Below are positions 19,090-27,406 of a stretch of DNA of 64,000 nt, one piece after another (the first letter of the stretch is position 1; each line of letters opens with the position of its first letter). Below the pieces are notes generated by a model that did not search any database, was not told the origin of the DNA, and saw only the letters and a program-made list of their open reading frames with translations. This stretch comes from Rhizobium sp. CCGE 510 (GTDB taxonomy: Bacteria > Pseudomonadota > Alphaproteobacteria > Rhizobiales > Rhizobiaceae). The position numbers and the translations under genes were made by a program. The stretch spans positions 86,599 to 150,598 of the forward strand of contig NZ_AEYF01000003.1 in NCBI RefSeq assembly GCF_000292525.1. Direction: 5' to 3'.

Positions 19090-20484
19090 ATGATCTCGGG
19101 CCGCACCCATCTTTCGGCATCGTTTTCCAGCCTGCGCCGGAGCACGCCGTTCCGGCTTGCCGTCACCTTCGGCGTGCTCTTCGTCGTCACCTTCTTTTTG
19201 AGCGGCGCGATCATCTATCACATGCTGGACCTTGGCCTCTCCCGCGATCTCGAACAGTCGCTCACCGAGATGAATTCGCTGATCGTTTCGACCTACGAGC
19301 CTGGTGACACCGGGGATCTGGTCAACACGCTGAACAATTATGCAAGCTTCCAGTCGACCTCCGACGGGCTTTATTCGCTGACCGATCATGCCGGCAACAA
19401 ACTCGCCGGCAATTTCGCCGCGCCGCCGATCCCGAACGGCGTCTATACCGTCAGCTCGCACGATGTCGGGCTGAAGGGGCATGAACGCTACCGGATGCAG
19501 GTGTCGACGATCGGCCCCTACAGCCTGGTGGTCGGCGACAACTTCAACGATGTCGACGAGATGCTGAGGATCGTGCTGGTGAGTTTCGAATGGGCGGCGG
19601 CGATCGTCGTGGCGACGGCGATCGGCGGCGGCGCCTTTCTCGCCGTCCGCGCCCAGGCGCGGCTGGACAGGGTGGCCAACACGATGAACGAGGTCTCCCA
19701 CGGCGCGCTTGACGCCCGCATTCCGATCAGCGGCAGCGGCGACGATCTCGATACGGTGGCGATCCAGATCAACGCGGCGCTGGTGCGGCTGCAGACCTTG
19801 GTCGAAAGCATGCGGCAGGTGAGCACCGATATCGCCCATGATCTGAAAACACCGCTCAACCGGCTGCGGCTGACGCTCGATGCCGCGGTGGCGGGCAACG
19901 ACCGGCAGGCCGATGTCTCAGCCCTTCTCGACGAAGCACGAAACGAAAGCGACCGGATCAACGCCACCTTCGAGGCGCTGCTGCGCATCTCGCAGATCGA
20001 GGCCGGCGCCCGCAAGGAACGTTTCCAGCCGACCGATCTCGATGCCGTGCTTGGCGTTATTTCCGAAGTCTATGTCGATGTCGCTGAAGATGCGCAGAAG
20101 TCGCTGCGGATCGCGGCGCGCGTTCCCGCCATCATCCGCGGCGACCGCGATCTGCTGACTCAGATGATCGCCAACCTGGTGGAGAATGCAATCAACCACT
20201 GCCCGGCCGGAACGGCGATCACCATTTCGCTGCGCCGCCAGCGCGATCACGCCATCCTCTCGGTCGCCGATAGCGGCCCCGGCATTCCCGCCGGCGAAAG
20301 GGACAAGGTCTTCCGGCGGCTCTACCGGCTGGACAAGAGCCGGACGACGCCTGGAAGCGGGCTCGGGCTCAGCCTCGTCAAGGCGATCGCCGAGCTGCAT
20401 GCGGCCGAGATCACCATGGCCGATAATCAACCAGGCCTCAGCGTCTCGATCGCCTTCCCCCTACTCTCGGGAGAGCGGTCCTGA
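19090..20484 (+). CDS. sensor histidine kinase
   Basis: The 464-residue inner-membrane kinase has helices at ~25-48 and ~165-190 around a periplasmic domain, a HAMP domain (~190-240), the phospho-acceptor box STDIAHDLKTPLNRLR, and an ATPase domain with NLVENAINH, DSGPGIPAGE and GSGLGLSLV. It is complete. Its last 58 bases overlap the 3' end of the convergent GT25 gene, and its stop codon lies inside the first unit of a 27-bp tandem repeat. Confidence 0.92.
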   Translation: MISGRTHLSASFSSLRRSTPFRLAVTFGVLFVVTFFLSGAIIYHMLDLGLSRDLEQSLTEMNSLIVSTYEPGDTGDLVNTLNNYASFQSTSDGLYSLTDHAGNKLAGNFAAPPIPNGVYTVSSHDVGLKGHERYRMQVSTIGPYSLVVGDNFNDVDEMLRIVLVSFEWAAAIVVATAIGGGAFLAVRAQARLDRVANTMNEVSHGALDARIPISGSGDDLDTVAIQINAALVRLQTLVESMRQVSTDIAHDLKTPLNRLRLTLDAAVAGNDRQADVSALLDEARNESDRINATFEALLRISQIEAGARKERFQPTDLDAVLGVISEVYVDVAEDAQKSLRIAARVPAIIRGDRDLLTQMIANLVENAINHCPAGTAITISLRRQRDHAILSVADSGPGIPAGERDKVFRRLYRLDKSRTTPGSGLGLSLVKAIAELHAAEITMADNQPGLSVSIAFPLLSGERS

Positions 20485-21338
20485 GCGCTCGTCCCGGCGG
20501 AGCGCTCCTGACCTTTCATCCCGGGCGAGCGGTCCTGACCGCTCAGCCTCGACGCCGCGAGCCGGCTGAAGCGGGCGGTAAAGCGGCGTATTTCGGCCGC
20601 CGCGCGATAGGGCAATACGCTCCACGGCCGGCGGCGGCCAAGCCGGTAGGCCGAAAGCCCTGCCTGGATCTGCGAGCATGAATCCGCCCTTTGGCTGACC
20701 GGCAGCGGATCGACGAAACAGGCGCTTAAGCCCTCGTCGAACTCCAGATCGAAGGCGAGATCATAGGGTAGCCGCATCGGCAGCAGCGCGCCGACAATCC
20801 AGGAGGCCGCCCTGCGGTTGATCAGATAGGCGCCGGAACCCTTCTCGCGGGTCAGCGCGATGGCGAGCGAGCGCGATGCCGTCAGCGCCGCCACCTGGTG
20901 CTTGCGCCCGGTGCTGACGGTGGAGAGACGCAGGATGTCCCAGCGCTCTTGGTGCTGCAGGGCGGCCTCCAGCACATCGGCGAGATCGTCGTCGAAATCG
21001 AGGTCGTCTTCCAGAATAAGGGCGAATTCGGCATTGTCGGAGAGCAAGCGCCAGGCGCATTCGACGTGGCTGAGATAGCAGCCGATCTCGAAAGGGTTCG
21101 GCCGGCGGCCATGCCGGCTGAGATAGGCGGCTTCGTCGAAATCCGGATGCGGCAGGCTGAGCGCCGCGCCATCCACTGCCGCCACCCGCTCGAAGGCAAG
21201 GCCGATACCGGAAAGCAGGCGCTCCATCCGAAACCGCCGCAATGGCGCCCGGTCGAGATTGATCAGATAGGTGTTGACCCGCAGGTTGACCGGATGGACC
21301 GCCGGCATCAGGGCGGCAGGTGTGGCGCGCATGTTCAT
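20427..21338 (-). CDS. glycosyltransferase family 25 (LPS-type) protein
   Basis: The 303-residue protein has the GT25 start NTYLINLDRAPLRRFRM, the ILEDDLDFDDDL metal-binding motif near residue 105 and the SGAYLINRRAASWIV region. GT25 enzymes add sugars such as galactose to lipooligosaccharide. The C-terminal ~30 residues are three imperfect nine-residue repeats ([SK][GA]Q[DE]RS...) encoded by a 27-bp tandem repeat, and they look like a recent extension. I chose the ATG at 21338, with GAAGG 11 bases upstream; ATGs further downstream are possible. Confidence 0.85.
   Translation of the reverse strand: MNMRATPAALMPAVHPVNLRVNTYLINLDRAPLRRFRMERLLSGIGLAFERVAAVDGAALSLPHPDFDEAAYLSRHGRRPNPFEIGCYLSHVECAWRLLSDNAEFALILEDDLDFDDDLADVLEAALQHQERWDILRLSTVSTGRKHQVAALTASRSLAIALTREKGSGAYLINRRAASWIVGALLPMRLPYDLAFDLEFDEGLSACFVDPLPVSQRADSCSQIQAGLSAYRLGRRRPWSVLPYRAAAEIRRFTARFSRLAASRLSGQDRSPGMKGQERSAGTSAQDRSPESRGKAIETLRPG
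20469..20549. repeat. three tandem 27-bp repeats at a convergent gene junction
   Basis: The units lie at 20469-20495, 20496-20522 and 20523-20549 and share the pattern GAGCGgTCCTGA plus TCatCCC. The period is a multiple of three, so the GT25 frame stays open through all units. The histidine kinase stops in the first unit. Confidence 0.8.
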
Positions 21339-21599
21339 GAGTGAGCTGGCCTTCGACTTGGCAATAACTGCGCCAAGCCTGCGCTCCAAATCTCACCGGC
21401 ACCTCGCCGGGCCTATACATTTTGGTAAGGTGGCGCGTTGCATTGCCGAGGCTGAAGTGCGGGTGTCCCCGGACGAGACATCCGGCAGCGGTACCCGGCC
21501 GATAGATGCGGATCGCGATCCTCAATCGCATTTGCAGCCCTTGGAAATCCCTCCGATTCGAGACAAAATCATCCGGCTCTAACTCTTGGGGACAATCTG

Positions 21600-22073
21600 A
21601 TGGAAAATCACGAGCCGTTTTTGCGCGAGGCGATTGCGCTCTCGAAATCCGCGATGGACCGAGGCGACGAACCGTTCGGCTCGGTGCTGGTGAAGGATGG
21701 CGAGGTCATCCTGCGCGCCGAAAACAGCGTGTTCACCGGCCACGATATGACCAACCACGCCGAGATGAACCTGGTTAAATCGGCGGCGCAGCACTACGAC
21801 ACCGATTTTCTCGCCGGCTGCACGCTCTACACCAGCACCGAGCCGTGCGCGATGTGCTCCGGGGCGATCTACTGGTCGGGCATCGGGCGTATGGTGTTTG
21901 CCTGCTCCGAAACCCGGCTTGGCGAGATCGCCGGGATCGGATTGAATGTGCCGAGCCGGGCGGTGCTGCAGACCGGCGCCCGCGTCGTCACCGTGGTCGG
22001 TCCGACGACCCTCGAAGACGAAGCCGCCGAAATGCATCAGGAATTCTGGCCGAAGCATCTGGGCAAGGTCTAG
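21600..22073 (+). CDS. nucleoside deaminase (CMP/dCMP-type zinc enzyme)
   Basis: The 157-residue enzyme shows the cytidine-deaminase-superfamily zinc site: the His/Glu pair in TNHAEMNLV (residues ~51-58) and EPCAMCSGAI (~82-91). Such small enzymes deaminate guanine, adenine in tRNA, or related bases; a C-terminal FWPKHLG resembles guanine-deaminase-like members, but the substrate is not certain. It stands alone between the GT25 gene and a mosaic repeat. Confidence 0.9.
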   Translation: MENHEPFLREAIALSKSAMDRGDEPFGSVLVKDGEVILRAENSVFTGHDMTNHAEMNLVKSAAQHYDTDFLAGCTLYTSTEPCAMCSGAIYWSGIGRMVFACSETRLGEIAGIGLNVPSRAVLQTGARVVTVVGPTTLEDEAAEMHQEFWPKHLGKV

Positions 22074-22221
22074 CCTCAGCCGGGAGTTTGGCGAAACCGG
22101 GTCCCCGATCTCCGTCATCCCAGGCCTCCGAGCCTGGGATCCATGCTCACCGCTGAGAGGGTCGTGCCCCGGCAGAGGTGTGGGAAGGAACTGCCTTCCT
22201 CGAATGGGGAGATCGCCGCGT

Positions 22222-22362
22222 GCCCCTCATCCGGCTGCCGCCACCTTCTCCCCGTAAACGGGGCGAAGGGGAATAGCCGCGACCTCTCCGTCCCTCGCCA
22301 ACGTCTCGCAGGGCACGTCCCCTCTCCCCGTTCTTTACGGGGAGAGGGCTAGGGTGAGGGGC
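22222..22362. repeat. RIME-type mosaic palindromic element, copy 1
   Basis: This 141-bp element has ends GCCCCTCA and TGAGGGGC. It contains two hairpin modules, one around TTCTCCCCGTAAACGGGG and one around CTCCCCGTTCTTTACGGGGAG. Copies occur at 29799, 43339 and, inverted, at 48899. It resembles the rhizobial intergenic mosaic elements; the exact subfamily is inferred. It occupies the gap between the deaminase and methyltransferase genes. Confidence 0.8.
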
Positions 22363-22478
22363 CGCTATGCGCTCAACTTGCATTTGCCGGTCATTCTCGC
22401 GAAAAGGGTGCGGTCGCCCCCTAGCCGGAGATCGCATCACCGAACGCAATCTTCCGACACCCTCCGGAAAGGCAAACC

Positions 22479-23174
22479 GTGGCCGAGAATGATTATGATG
22501 CCTTCGCGGCGGCTTATGACGCCGATAATGAGGTCAATGCCTGGAATGCCTATTACGAGCGGCCGGCCATTCTTGCCCTGGTCGGCGAAGTCGCCGGGCT
22601 TTCCGTGCTCGATGCCGGATGCGGCGGCGGGGCGCATGCGGCAGAGTTGATCGCGCGCGGCGCCATTGTCACGGGGATCGATTCCAGCGCCGGCATGTTG
22701 CAGATCGCGCAACGTCGCCTCGAAGGGCGGGTGCGCCTGCTACAGGCGGATCTGAGCGTTGCATTGCCGTTCGAGGATCAAGCCTTCGAGCTGATCCTCG
22801 CCTCGCTGGTCCTGCATTATCTGCCGGACTGGTCGGGGCCGCTCCGGGAATTCAACCGGCTGCTGCCTCCAGGCGGCCGCCTGGTTTTCTCGACCCACCA
22901 TCCCTTCATGGATCACCCGTCGAGCGGCCACGACAATTATTTCGAGACCTACAGCTTCGACGAGACCTGGCAGCGCGGCGAAAAGCAGATCGCCATGCGC
23001 TTCTGGCACCGGCCGCTGCATGCCATGTTCGGGGCACTGAAATCGGCTGGATTTCTGATCGATATCGTCAGCGAACCCCAGCCCGACCCTCAAGCGGCCA
23101 CGCTGTTTCCGCAGGCCTATCAGAGCCTGACGAGCACGCCGCGGTTCCTGTTCTTTTCGGTGGTGAAAACATGA
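22479..23174 (+). CDS. class I SAM-dependent methyltransferase
   Basis: The 231-residue cytosolic enzyme has a GTG start preceded by GGAAAGG. Methyltransferase motif I is VLDAGCGGGAHA (residues ~43-54), followed by VTGIDSSAGML, LLQADL and the motif IV/V region ASLVLHYLPDW. The C-terminal insert around STHHPFMDHP is shared by Methyltransf_11-type small-molecule methyltransferases. The substrate is unknown. Its stop overlaps the ATG of a broken membrane-protein gene. Confidence 0.9.
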   Translation: MAENDYDAFAAAYDADNEVNAWNAYYERPAILALVGEVAGLSVLDAGCGGGAHAAELIARGAIVTGIDSSAGMLQIAQRRLEGRVRLLQADLSVALPFEDQAFELILASLVLHYLPDWSGPLREFNRLLPPGGRLVFSTHHPFMDHPSSGHDNYFETYSFDETWQRGEKQIAMRFWHRPLHAMFGALKSAGFLIDIVSEPQPDPQAATLFPQAYQSLTSTPRFLFFSVVKT

Positions 23175-23491
23175 CGATGTGGATGACCAGAATTTCTTCT
23201 GTTGGTGCTCGGCCTTTTATTGACCGCATTGGGCGTGTTGTTCAGACCGTTCTGGTTGTCTGAATGGGGCCTGCCCACCTTCATCTTCCTGGCATGGCTG
23301 ATCTTGAGCCTCGGTTTGGATGGGGAGGTAAAGACAAGCCATATTCGATCCGCTTCGGGTTCATCTGCGGCAGCGGCATGGCCCTCGTGCTTCTGGCAAC
23401 AGTCTACATCCAGCGTTATGCAGGGCTTGGCCTGTCGCTCGCACTCCTTTATCTCGGCGTCAGAACGAAGTTCTTTGAACGCTGGAACTGA
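23171..23491 (+). pseudogene. small membrane protein gene broken by frameshift
   Basis: Two adjacent frames together encode a coherent ~95-residue membrane protein with about four helices. The first frame gives LLLTALGVLFRPFWLSEWG and FIFLAWLILSLGL (from ~23193). The second gives GKDKPYSIRFGF, MALVLLATVYIQ and LALLYLGVRTKFFERW (to the stop at 23491). The switch must occur near 23320-23335. The ATG at 23171, coupled to the methyltransferase stop, is in yet another frame, so either a second break exists or the start is a TTG/GTG near 23202. Sequencing error is possible. Confidence 0.5.
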
Positions 23492-23807
23492 GCAGCCATG
23501 CTCCGAACCCGAGCAATGGAATAATCGGTGCCACTGATCAGAATTTTCCCTCCGCTCGGGAACAACAACCTCCGCCGCTCGTAAGTATGATGGGCCGTGC
23601 GGAGGTGCGTTATAACACAGCCATGCACTTCGATACTCTGTGCGGCCAACTCCTGCCTCGGCAGCGATGCGCTGACGCATGTGACGGATCGGATCGCCCG
23701 CCTTAGCCAAGAGATCGAGGCGTCGCAGCCTGTCACCCTCTCGACCGATGGGTGACAGGGGGAATGCGAACAAGCACAGCCGACGCCCTGGATATTTGGG
23801 CCAAGAC
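23492..23807. other. intergenic stretch without a supported gene
   Basis: Short frames on both strands lack recognisable motifs. The stretch lies between the broken membrane-protein gene and the 3' end of the leftward SDR gene. No hairpin terminator or repeat was recognised. Confidence 0.4.
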
Positions 23808-24629
23808 TTACGACGCCTTGGGCTTTGCGAAGCCGAAGGTCTTTCGCAGACTGCTGTCGACGGCGTTTGCCGGCATGAACCGGCGCAGACGGCTGAGAAG
23901 CGTCGCCTGGCCACCAGCCGGTTGGCGCATCTTGTATGGACCGTTGATTGCCGCGAGGATCTTCTCGGCGACGGCCAACGGCGACGGCGCGGTTTTGATC
24001 TGGGCCTGTACCGCCTTGATGGTCGCATCGGCCTGCGTGGCGTAAACACCGAGGGGTGCTGCGGTTTGGGCCGCGTTCACATCGAGCTTGGTGTTGGTGA
24101 AGGTCGGTTCAACCAACACGACGCGCACGTTGAACTCGCGGATCTCATGGTCCAGCGACTCCGACAGTCCTTCGAGTGCATGTTTGCTGCTGGCATATAG
24201 TCCCATGAACGGGGCCGGCAGGAAGCCGAGGACCGAGCTGATATTGATGATCAGCCCACTGCGAGCGGCGCGCATGGAGGGCAGAGCAGCGCGGATCATG
24301 CGCAAAGGGCCGAAAACATTGGCATCGAACACCGCTTGGGCTTCGGCAGGCGACGTGTTCTCGACCGGGCCGACCAGCGAAACGCCGGCATTGTTGATCA
24401 GGACGTCGATCCTGCCTGCCTCGGACAAGACCCATTGAACAAAATCGGAGACCGAGGCGTCATCGGTGACGTCGGCAGTCCCATAGCGCACGCCGGGAAT
24501 GGCATTGACACGCTGCAGGTTGCGCACGCCGCCAAAGACCTGGAAGCGGTTTTGTGCAAGAAGGCGGGCTGTGGCTTCGCCGATGCCGGAGGATGCCCCG
24601 GTGATGACGACAACTTTATTTTGAGACAT
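23808..24629 (-). CDS. short-chain dehydrogenase/reductase (SDR)
   Basis: The 273-residue classical SDR has the cofactor motif TGASSGIGEA (residues ~10-19), the NNAG motif (DVLINNAGVS), catalytic Ser in INISSVLG and Tyr/Lys in YASSKHALEG. It uses NAD(P)H; the substrate is unknown. It is leftward, and a long inverted repeat lies about 105 bases before its start. Confidence 0.93.
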   Translation of the reverse strand: MSQNKVVVITGASSGIGEATARLLAQNRFQVFGGVRNLQRVNAIPGVRYGTADVTDDASVSDFVQWVLSEAGRIDVLINNAGVSLVGPVENTSPAEAQAVFDANVFGPLRMIRAALPSMRAARSGLIINISSVLGFLPAPFMGLYASSKHALEGLSESLDHEIREFNVRVVLVEPTFTNTKLDVNAAQTAAPLGVYATQADATIKAVQAQIKTAPSPLAVAEKILAAINGPYKMRQPAGGQATLLSRLRRFMPANAVDSSLRKTFGFAKPKAS

Positions 24630-24734
24630 GAATGCTCCTGGCTGGGCGCGAGTGGTTGATTACGGGCTTCGATAGAGGGTCGGACTTTTCACCCTGTCGC
24701 CAGGACAGCAGAACTTGGCATCCAAGCGCGTAAG

Positions 24735-24777
24735 ATTTCGATTGACATCTATCCATCTCTTAAATGTCAATCGAAAT
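24735..24777. promoter_or_regulatory. 14-bp perfect inverted repeat upstream of the SDR gene
   Basis: ATTTCGATTGACAT (24735-24748) and ATGTCAATCGAAAT (24764-24777) are perfect arms separated by 15 bases. Each arm contains a -35-like TTGACA, so the repeat overlaps possible promoters on both strands. It is a strong operator candidate for the SDR gene. Confidence 0.6.
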
Positions 24778-24901
24778 ATAAAATCAAGCACTTTTTGCTT
24801 TACGGAGATTTTTTCGGTGATCGCGCCTCCAAACGGGGCATGACGCCGAGCCCGAAGGCCCGCCGACATGACAGCTGGGAGCGGCATCGGCCTCAACGGG
24901 T

Positions 24902-25648
24902 TCAAGATTTCGGAGCGGCTGTCCCGGCGCGGTTTCGAGCGACCATTTCGGCGTGGGTCAGGCTCGTGCCTGCCGCGATGAATTCCTTGATCAGCGCGTC
25001 GCGGTTATCGGCTGCGCGGGGTCGATCCGCCGATCGCAGCGCCTCTTCCAGCTCACTTGCGGCAAGCTCGGTGCAATAGGCCGGGGTGCCGGGCTGCTGA
25101 CGCCAGGACGCCGCCAGCCCGCCTGCATCCAGCGCATCGAAACCGGTGGCCTCGACCAGCCCCATGGCAATCGCCTTGGCGTGCGGCGCATCGCCTGCAA
25201 CCGGGATGGCGATGCGTCCATCCGTGCCGTCAGGCCGCCCCTTCTCCGCCAGCGTTGCCGCCAGCACAGCGTTCCACGCCTTGACGACGGGTCGGCCGAT
25301 TTGCCCGCTGACCCAAACGCTTTCGGGCATGCCGCCATCGACGTCGGCGATCGCACCGTCGCGAAACGGATAATAGTTTGACGTATCGATCACCACGACG
25401 TCTTCAGGCACGTCATTGAAGAGCCCACCGAGATCGCGATAGTTTGCGAACGGGATCGAAAGAACGACCAGCTCGACGCCCCGAACGGCTTCTTCCTTCG
25501 AAACGGCGGTCGCTCCGATGTCGCCGGCGAGATCGCGGATGGTGTCCGGCCCCTTCGAATTGGCAAGCTTGACCTGATGGCCGCCAGCGGCGAATTTTCT
25601 TGCCAGCGTCGCGCCGATATTTCCAGCGCCGATGATTCCGATCTTCAT
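24902..25648 (-). CDS. NAD(P)-binding reductase of the F420-dependent NADP reductase-like family
   Basis: The 248-residue protein begins with a Rossmann motif, IGIIGAGNIGATLARKF, followed by VKLANSKGP, LVVLSIPFANY and VIDTSNYYPFRDG. This is the COG2085 pattern. Bacteria without F420 use such proteins with NADP, and the substrate is usually unknown. It lies 37 bases downstream of a MarR-family gene in the same direction and is probably co-transcribed with it. Confidence 0.87.
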   Translation of the reverse strand: MKIGIIGAGNIGATLARKFAAGGHQVKLANSKGPDTIRDLAGDIGATAVSKEEAVRGVELVVLSIPFANYRDLGGLFNDVPEDVVVIDTSNYYPFRDGAIADVDGGMPESVWVSGQIGRPVVKAWNAVLAATLAEKGRPDGTDGRIAIPVAGDAPHAKAIAMGLVEATGFDALDAGGLAASWRQQPGTPAYCTELAASELEEALRSADRPRAADNRDALIKEFIAAGTSLTHAEMVARNRAGTAAPKS

Positions 25649-25684
25649 GGGATGTCCTTTCTCTGATGTGGAAGTAAGCCCGTT

Positions 25685-26128
25685 TCAATCGCCGGCGGGG
25701 CGAGCGAATGCGTGCAGCGTGTCGCGCAGATCGGCCAGCCTCTCGTCCGTGAGCTGGCAGGCGGTCTTGATCTTGTCGGTGACGGCCCAAAGCGCCTCGC
25801 GCAGGGATTCACCGGCTTTGGTAAGATGGATGAGCACCCGCCGCTCGTCGTTACGATCGCGCGTCCGGGTCACCATGCCTGCCGATTCCAGGCGCTTCAG
25901 CAGCGGCGTGATCGTGCCTGTGTCCATATCGAGCTTTAAACCCAATTCTCCGACGGCGCGGGGCGTTCCGCCATAAAGTTCAAGCATCACCAGGTATTGC
26001 GGGAATGTCAGGCCGAGCGGCTGCAAGAATGGCTTGTGAAGGCGCGCCATCCGATTGGCTGCGCCATAGAGCGCAAAGGAAAGTTGGGTGCCGACCGCGC
26101 GGCGGGATGCGATCTCGTTATTCGACAT
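25685..26128 (-). CDS. MarR family regulator, OhrR-like without the reactive cysteine
   Basis: The 147-residue winged-helix protein closely follows the OhrR pattern (GLTFPQYLVMLELYGG, DMDTGTITPLLKRLESAGMVTRTRD). At the position of the peroxide-sensing cysteine (OhrR: QLCFALY) it has QLSFALY, so Ser17 replaces Cys. It therefore probably does not sense peroxide in the usual way; the remaining Cys is in KTACQLTD near the C-terminus. I chose ATG 26128, because an upstream frame start would run through the operator. It likely controls itself and the following reductase. Confidence 0.88.
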   Translation of the reverse strand: MSNNEIASRRAVGTQLSFALYGAANRMARLHKPFLQPLGLTFPQYLVMLELYGGTPRAVGELGLKLDMDTGTITPLLKRLESAGMVTRTRDRNDERRVLIHLTKAGESLREALWAVTDKIKTACQLTDERLADLRDTLHAFARPAGD

Positions 26129-26134
26129 GGTTTC

Positions 26135-26167
26135 ATCTAGTGTACATTTATCTAGTGCACTAGATAA
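26135..26167 (-). promoter_or_regulatory. MarR operator: 20-bp perfect palindrome plus half-site
   Basis: TTATCTAGTGCACTAGATAA (26148-26167) is a perfect palindrome, and ATCTAGTG recurs at 26135-26142, six bases before the MarR start codon. The position is classic for autorepression. Confidence 0.75.
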
Positions 26168-26263
26168 TGGCTTTGTTGGAGAGTACAAGATCGGCAGCGC
26201 TGGATTATAGCCTTGTCGACGGGCGCAACCATATTAGATTGCGATCTAGCTCTAATTCTGCTA

Positions 26264-26283
26264 TAGATTTCCAATGAAATCTA
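26264..26283 (+). promoter_or_regulatory. TetR operator: TAGATTTC-N4-GAAATCTA
   Basis: Perfect 8-bp arms around CAAT end three bases before the GGAG ribosome-binding site of the TetR gene at 26297, so binding would block its own expression. Confidence 0.65.
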
Positions 26284-26296
26284 ATTGGAGATCGCT

Positions 26297-26884
26297 ATGA
26301 GAGTCAGTCGCGCTCAGGCCGAGGCCAATCGTGAAACGGTGATCGATGTCGCAAGCCGGCTCTTTCGGGAGCATGGCTTCGACGGCATCGGCCTGAAAGA
26401 CTTGATGAAAGGAGCCGGCCTCACCCAAGGCGGGTTCTACAAGCAGTTCGCATCGAAGGATGATCTTGTGGCGCTGGCATCCGGGCGAGCGATGGAGAAC
26501 GCCATTCGCAGGTGGTCGAGGGTTGCCGCCGGAAGCGCCGATCCCTTCGACGCGGTTGTCGGCATGTATCTGTCGACCGGGCACCAGGGAGAGAAAAGTG
26601 ACGGCTGCCCCTTGGCAGCACTGGGGTCCGATGCGGCGCGGCAGAGTGAAGAGGTGCGACTTCCGTTCCAGAAGGGCATCGAGGCGCATCTTCAGGTTCT
26701 CGACGAATTGATCCCGGCATCTGGTGGCACGAAACCCTATGACAAGGCCATGGTCGTCCTGTCCCTGATGGTGGGCGCCGTCACCATCTCGCGCATCATG
26801 ACCGATCAGGGCATGTCGGAGCGGCTGCTTGAAACCGCGGCTGATGCAGTCAAACGCATCGCGGGCGACACAGCGGAGGAATGA
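26297..26884 (+). CDS. TetR/AcrR family regulator
   Basis: The 195-residue regulator has an N-terminal HTH (DVASRLFREHGFDGIGLKDL, GLTQGGFYKQFASKDDLV) and an all-helical ligand domain. A Cys in SDGCPLAALGSDA matches the NemR/YxaF-like subgroup, in which this cysteine can sense electrophiles; that role is inference. The start follows GGAG. It is divergent from the MarR-reductase pair, 168 bp away, and could also influence it. Confidence 0.9.
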   Translation: MRVSRAQAEANRETVIDVASRLFREHGFDGIGLKDLMKGAGLTQGGFYKQFASKDDLVALASGRAMENAIRRWSRVAAGSADPFDAVVGMYLSTGHQGEKSDGCPLAALGSDAARQSEEVRLPFQKGIEAHLQVLDELIPASGGTKPYDKAMVVLSLMVGAVTISRIMTDQGMSERLLETAADAVKRIAGDTAEE

Positions 26885-26922
26885 GATCCCGGTTCTGCCG
26901 CTCAGGCGTTTTTCCAACCCTG

Positions 26923-27027
26923 CTAGGGCTTCGAATATAGGATTTCCGAGAGCCCGCCAAAGGCTAACACGGCACCGGCGGTGAGCATCACTACAGCAAC
27001 GGCAATGATGATTTCGGTTCGTGTCAT
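26923..27027 (-). CDS. 34-residue single-helix membrane protein
   Basis: The frame encodes a short protein with start MTRTEIIIAVAVVMLTAGAV, one clear transmembrane helix (~5-25) and a polar tail ending LYSKP. The ribosome-binding site is weak (GAGA). Small single-helix proteins like this are common in rhizobia but usually not annotated. There is no other evidence for expression. Confidence 0.4.
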   Translation of the reverse strand: MTRTEIIIAVAVVMLTAGAVLAFGGLSEILYSKP

Positions 27028-27133
27028 TCTCGATCAAATAGGCTTGTGGCTACCGGCCTCAATCGGACTTATGTCCCGTAACCTACCCCCTCATAGTGGT
27101 TAACATTCATGCAGCGGGGTGTATCATGTTTCG

Positions 27134-27376
27134 ATGGAGATCCCTGTCGAAACCGCACTCGAAATGGTCGAACGCCACCTGCTCCGCGGTGAAGCGATCA
27201 TCGAGCAGCAGCGCATGCTAATCCAGCGCCTCGGAAAGGCAGGCGCATCGACGGTCCAGGCTGAGCATCTTTTGGACGTCTTCCAGAGCATTCAGGCGGA
27301 ACACCTGCTGCATCTTGCCAGACTCAAAACTGGGATTGACAGCCTACCCGCTGCCCTCACCAGGGATGGCAGATGA
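27134..27376 (+). CDS. small hypothetical helical protein
   Basis: The 80-residue protein is almost wholly helical and rich in Glu, Gln and His (EMVERHLLRGEAIIEQQRML, AEHLLDVFQSIQAEHLLHL), suggesting a coiled coil or a helical hairpin. I do not recognise a family. A GTG at 27119 would add five residues. It is monocistronic. Confidence 0.6.
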   Translation: MEIPVETALEMVERHLLRGEAIIEQQRMLIQRLGKAGASTVQAEHLLDVFQSIQAEHLLHLARLKTGIDSLPAALTRDGR

Positions 27377-27406
27377 ACCCCCGCGCAAAAATCGGCAAGA
27401 AACCGC

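Noticed and set aside
18364..19839. A 491-codon leftward frame across the second two-component system
   Set aside because: The response regulator and kinase on the plus strand carry intact motifs, and the antisense frame has none.
23492..23807. Possible insertion-sequence remnant
   Set aside because: No transposase motif, terminal inverted repeat or target duplication could be recognised.
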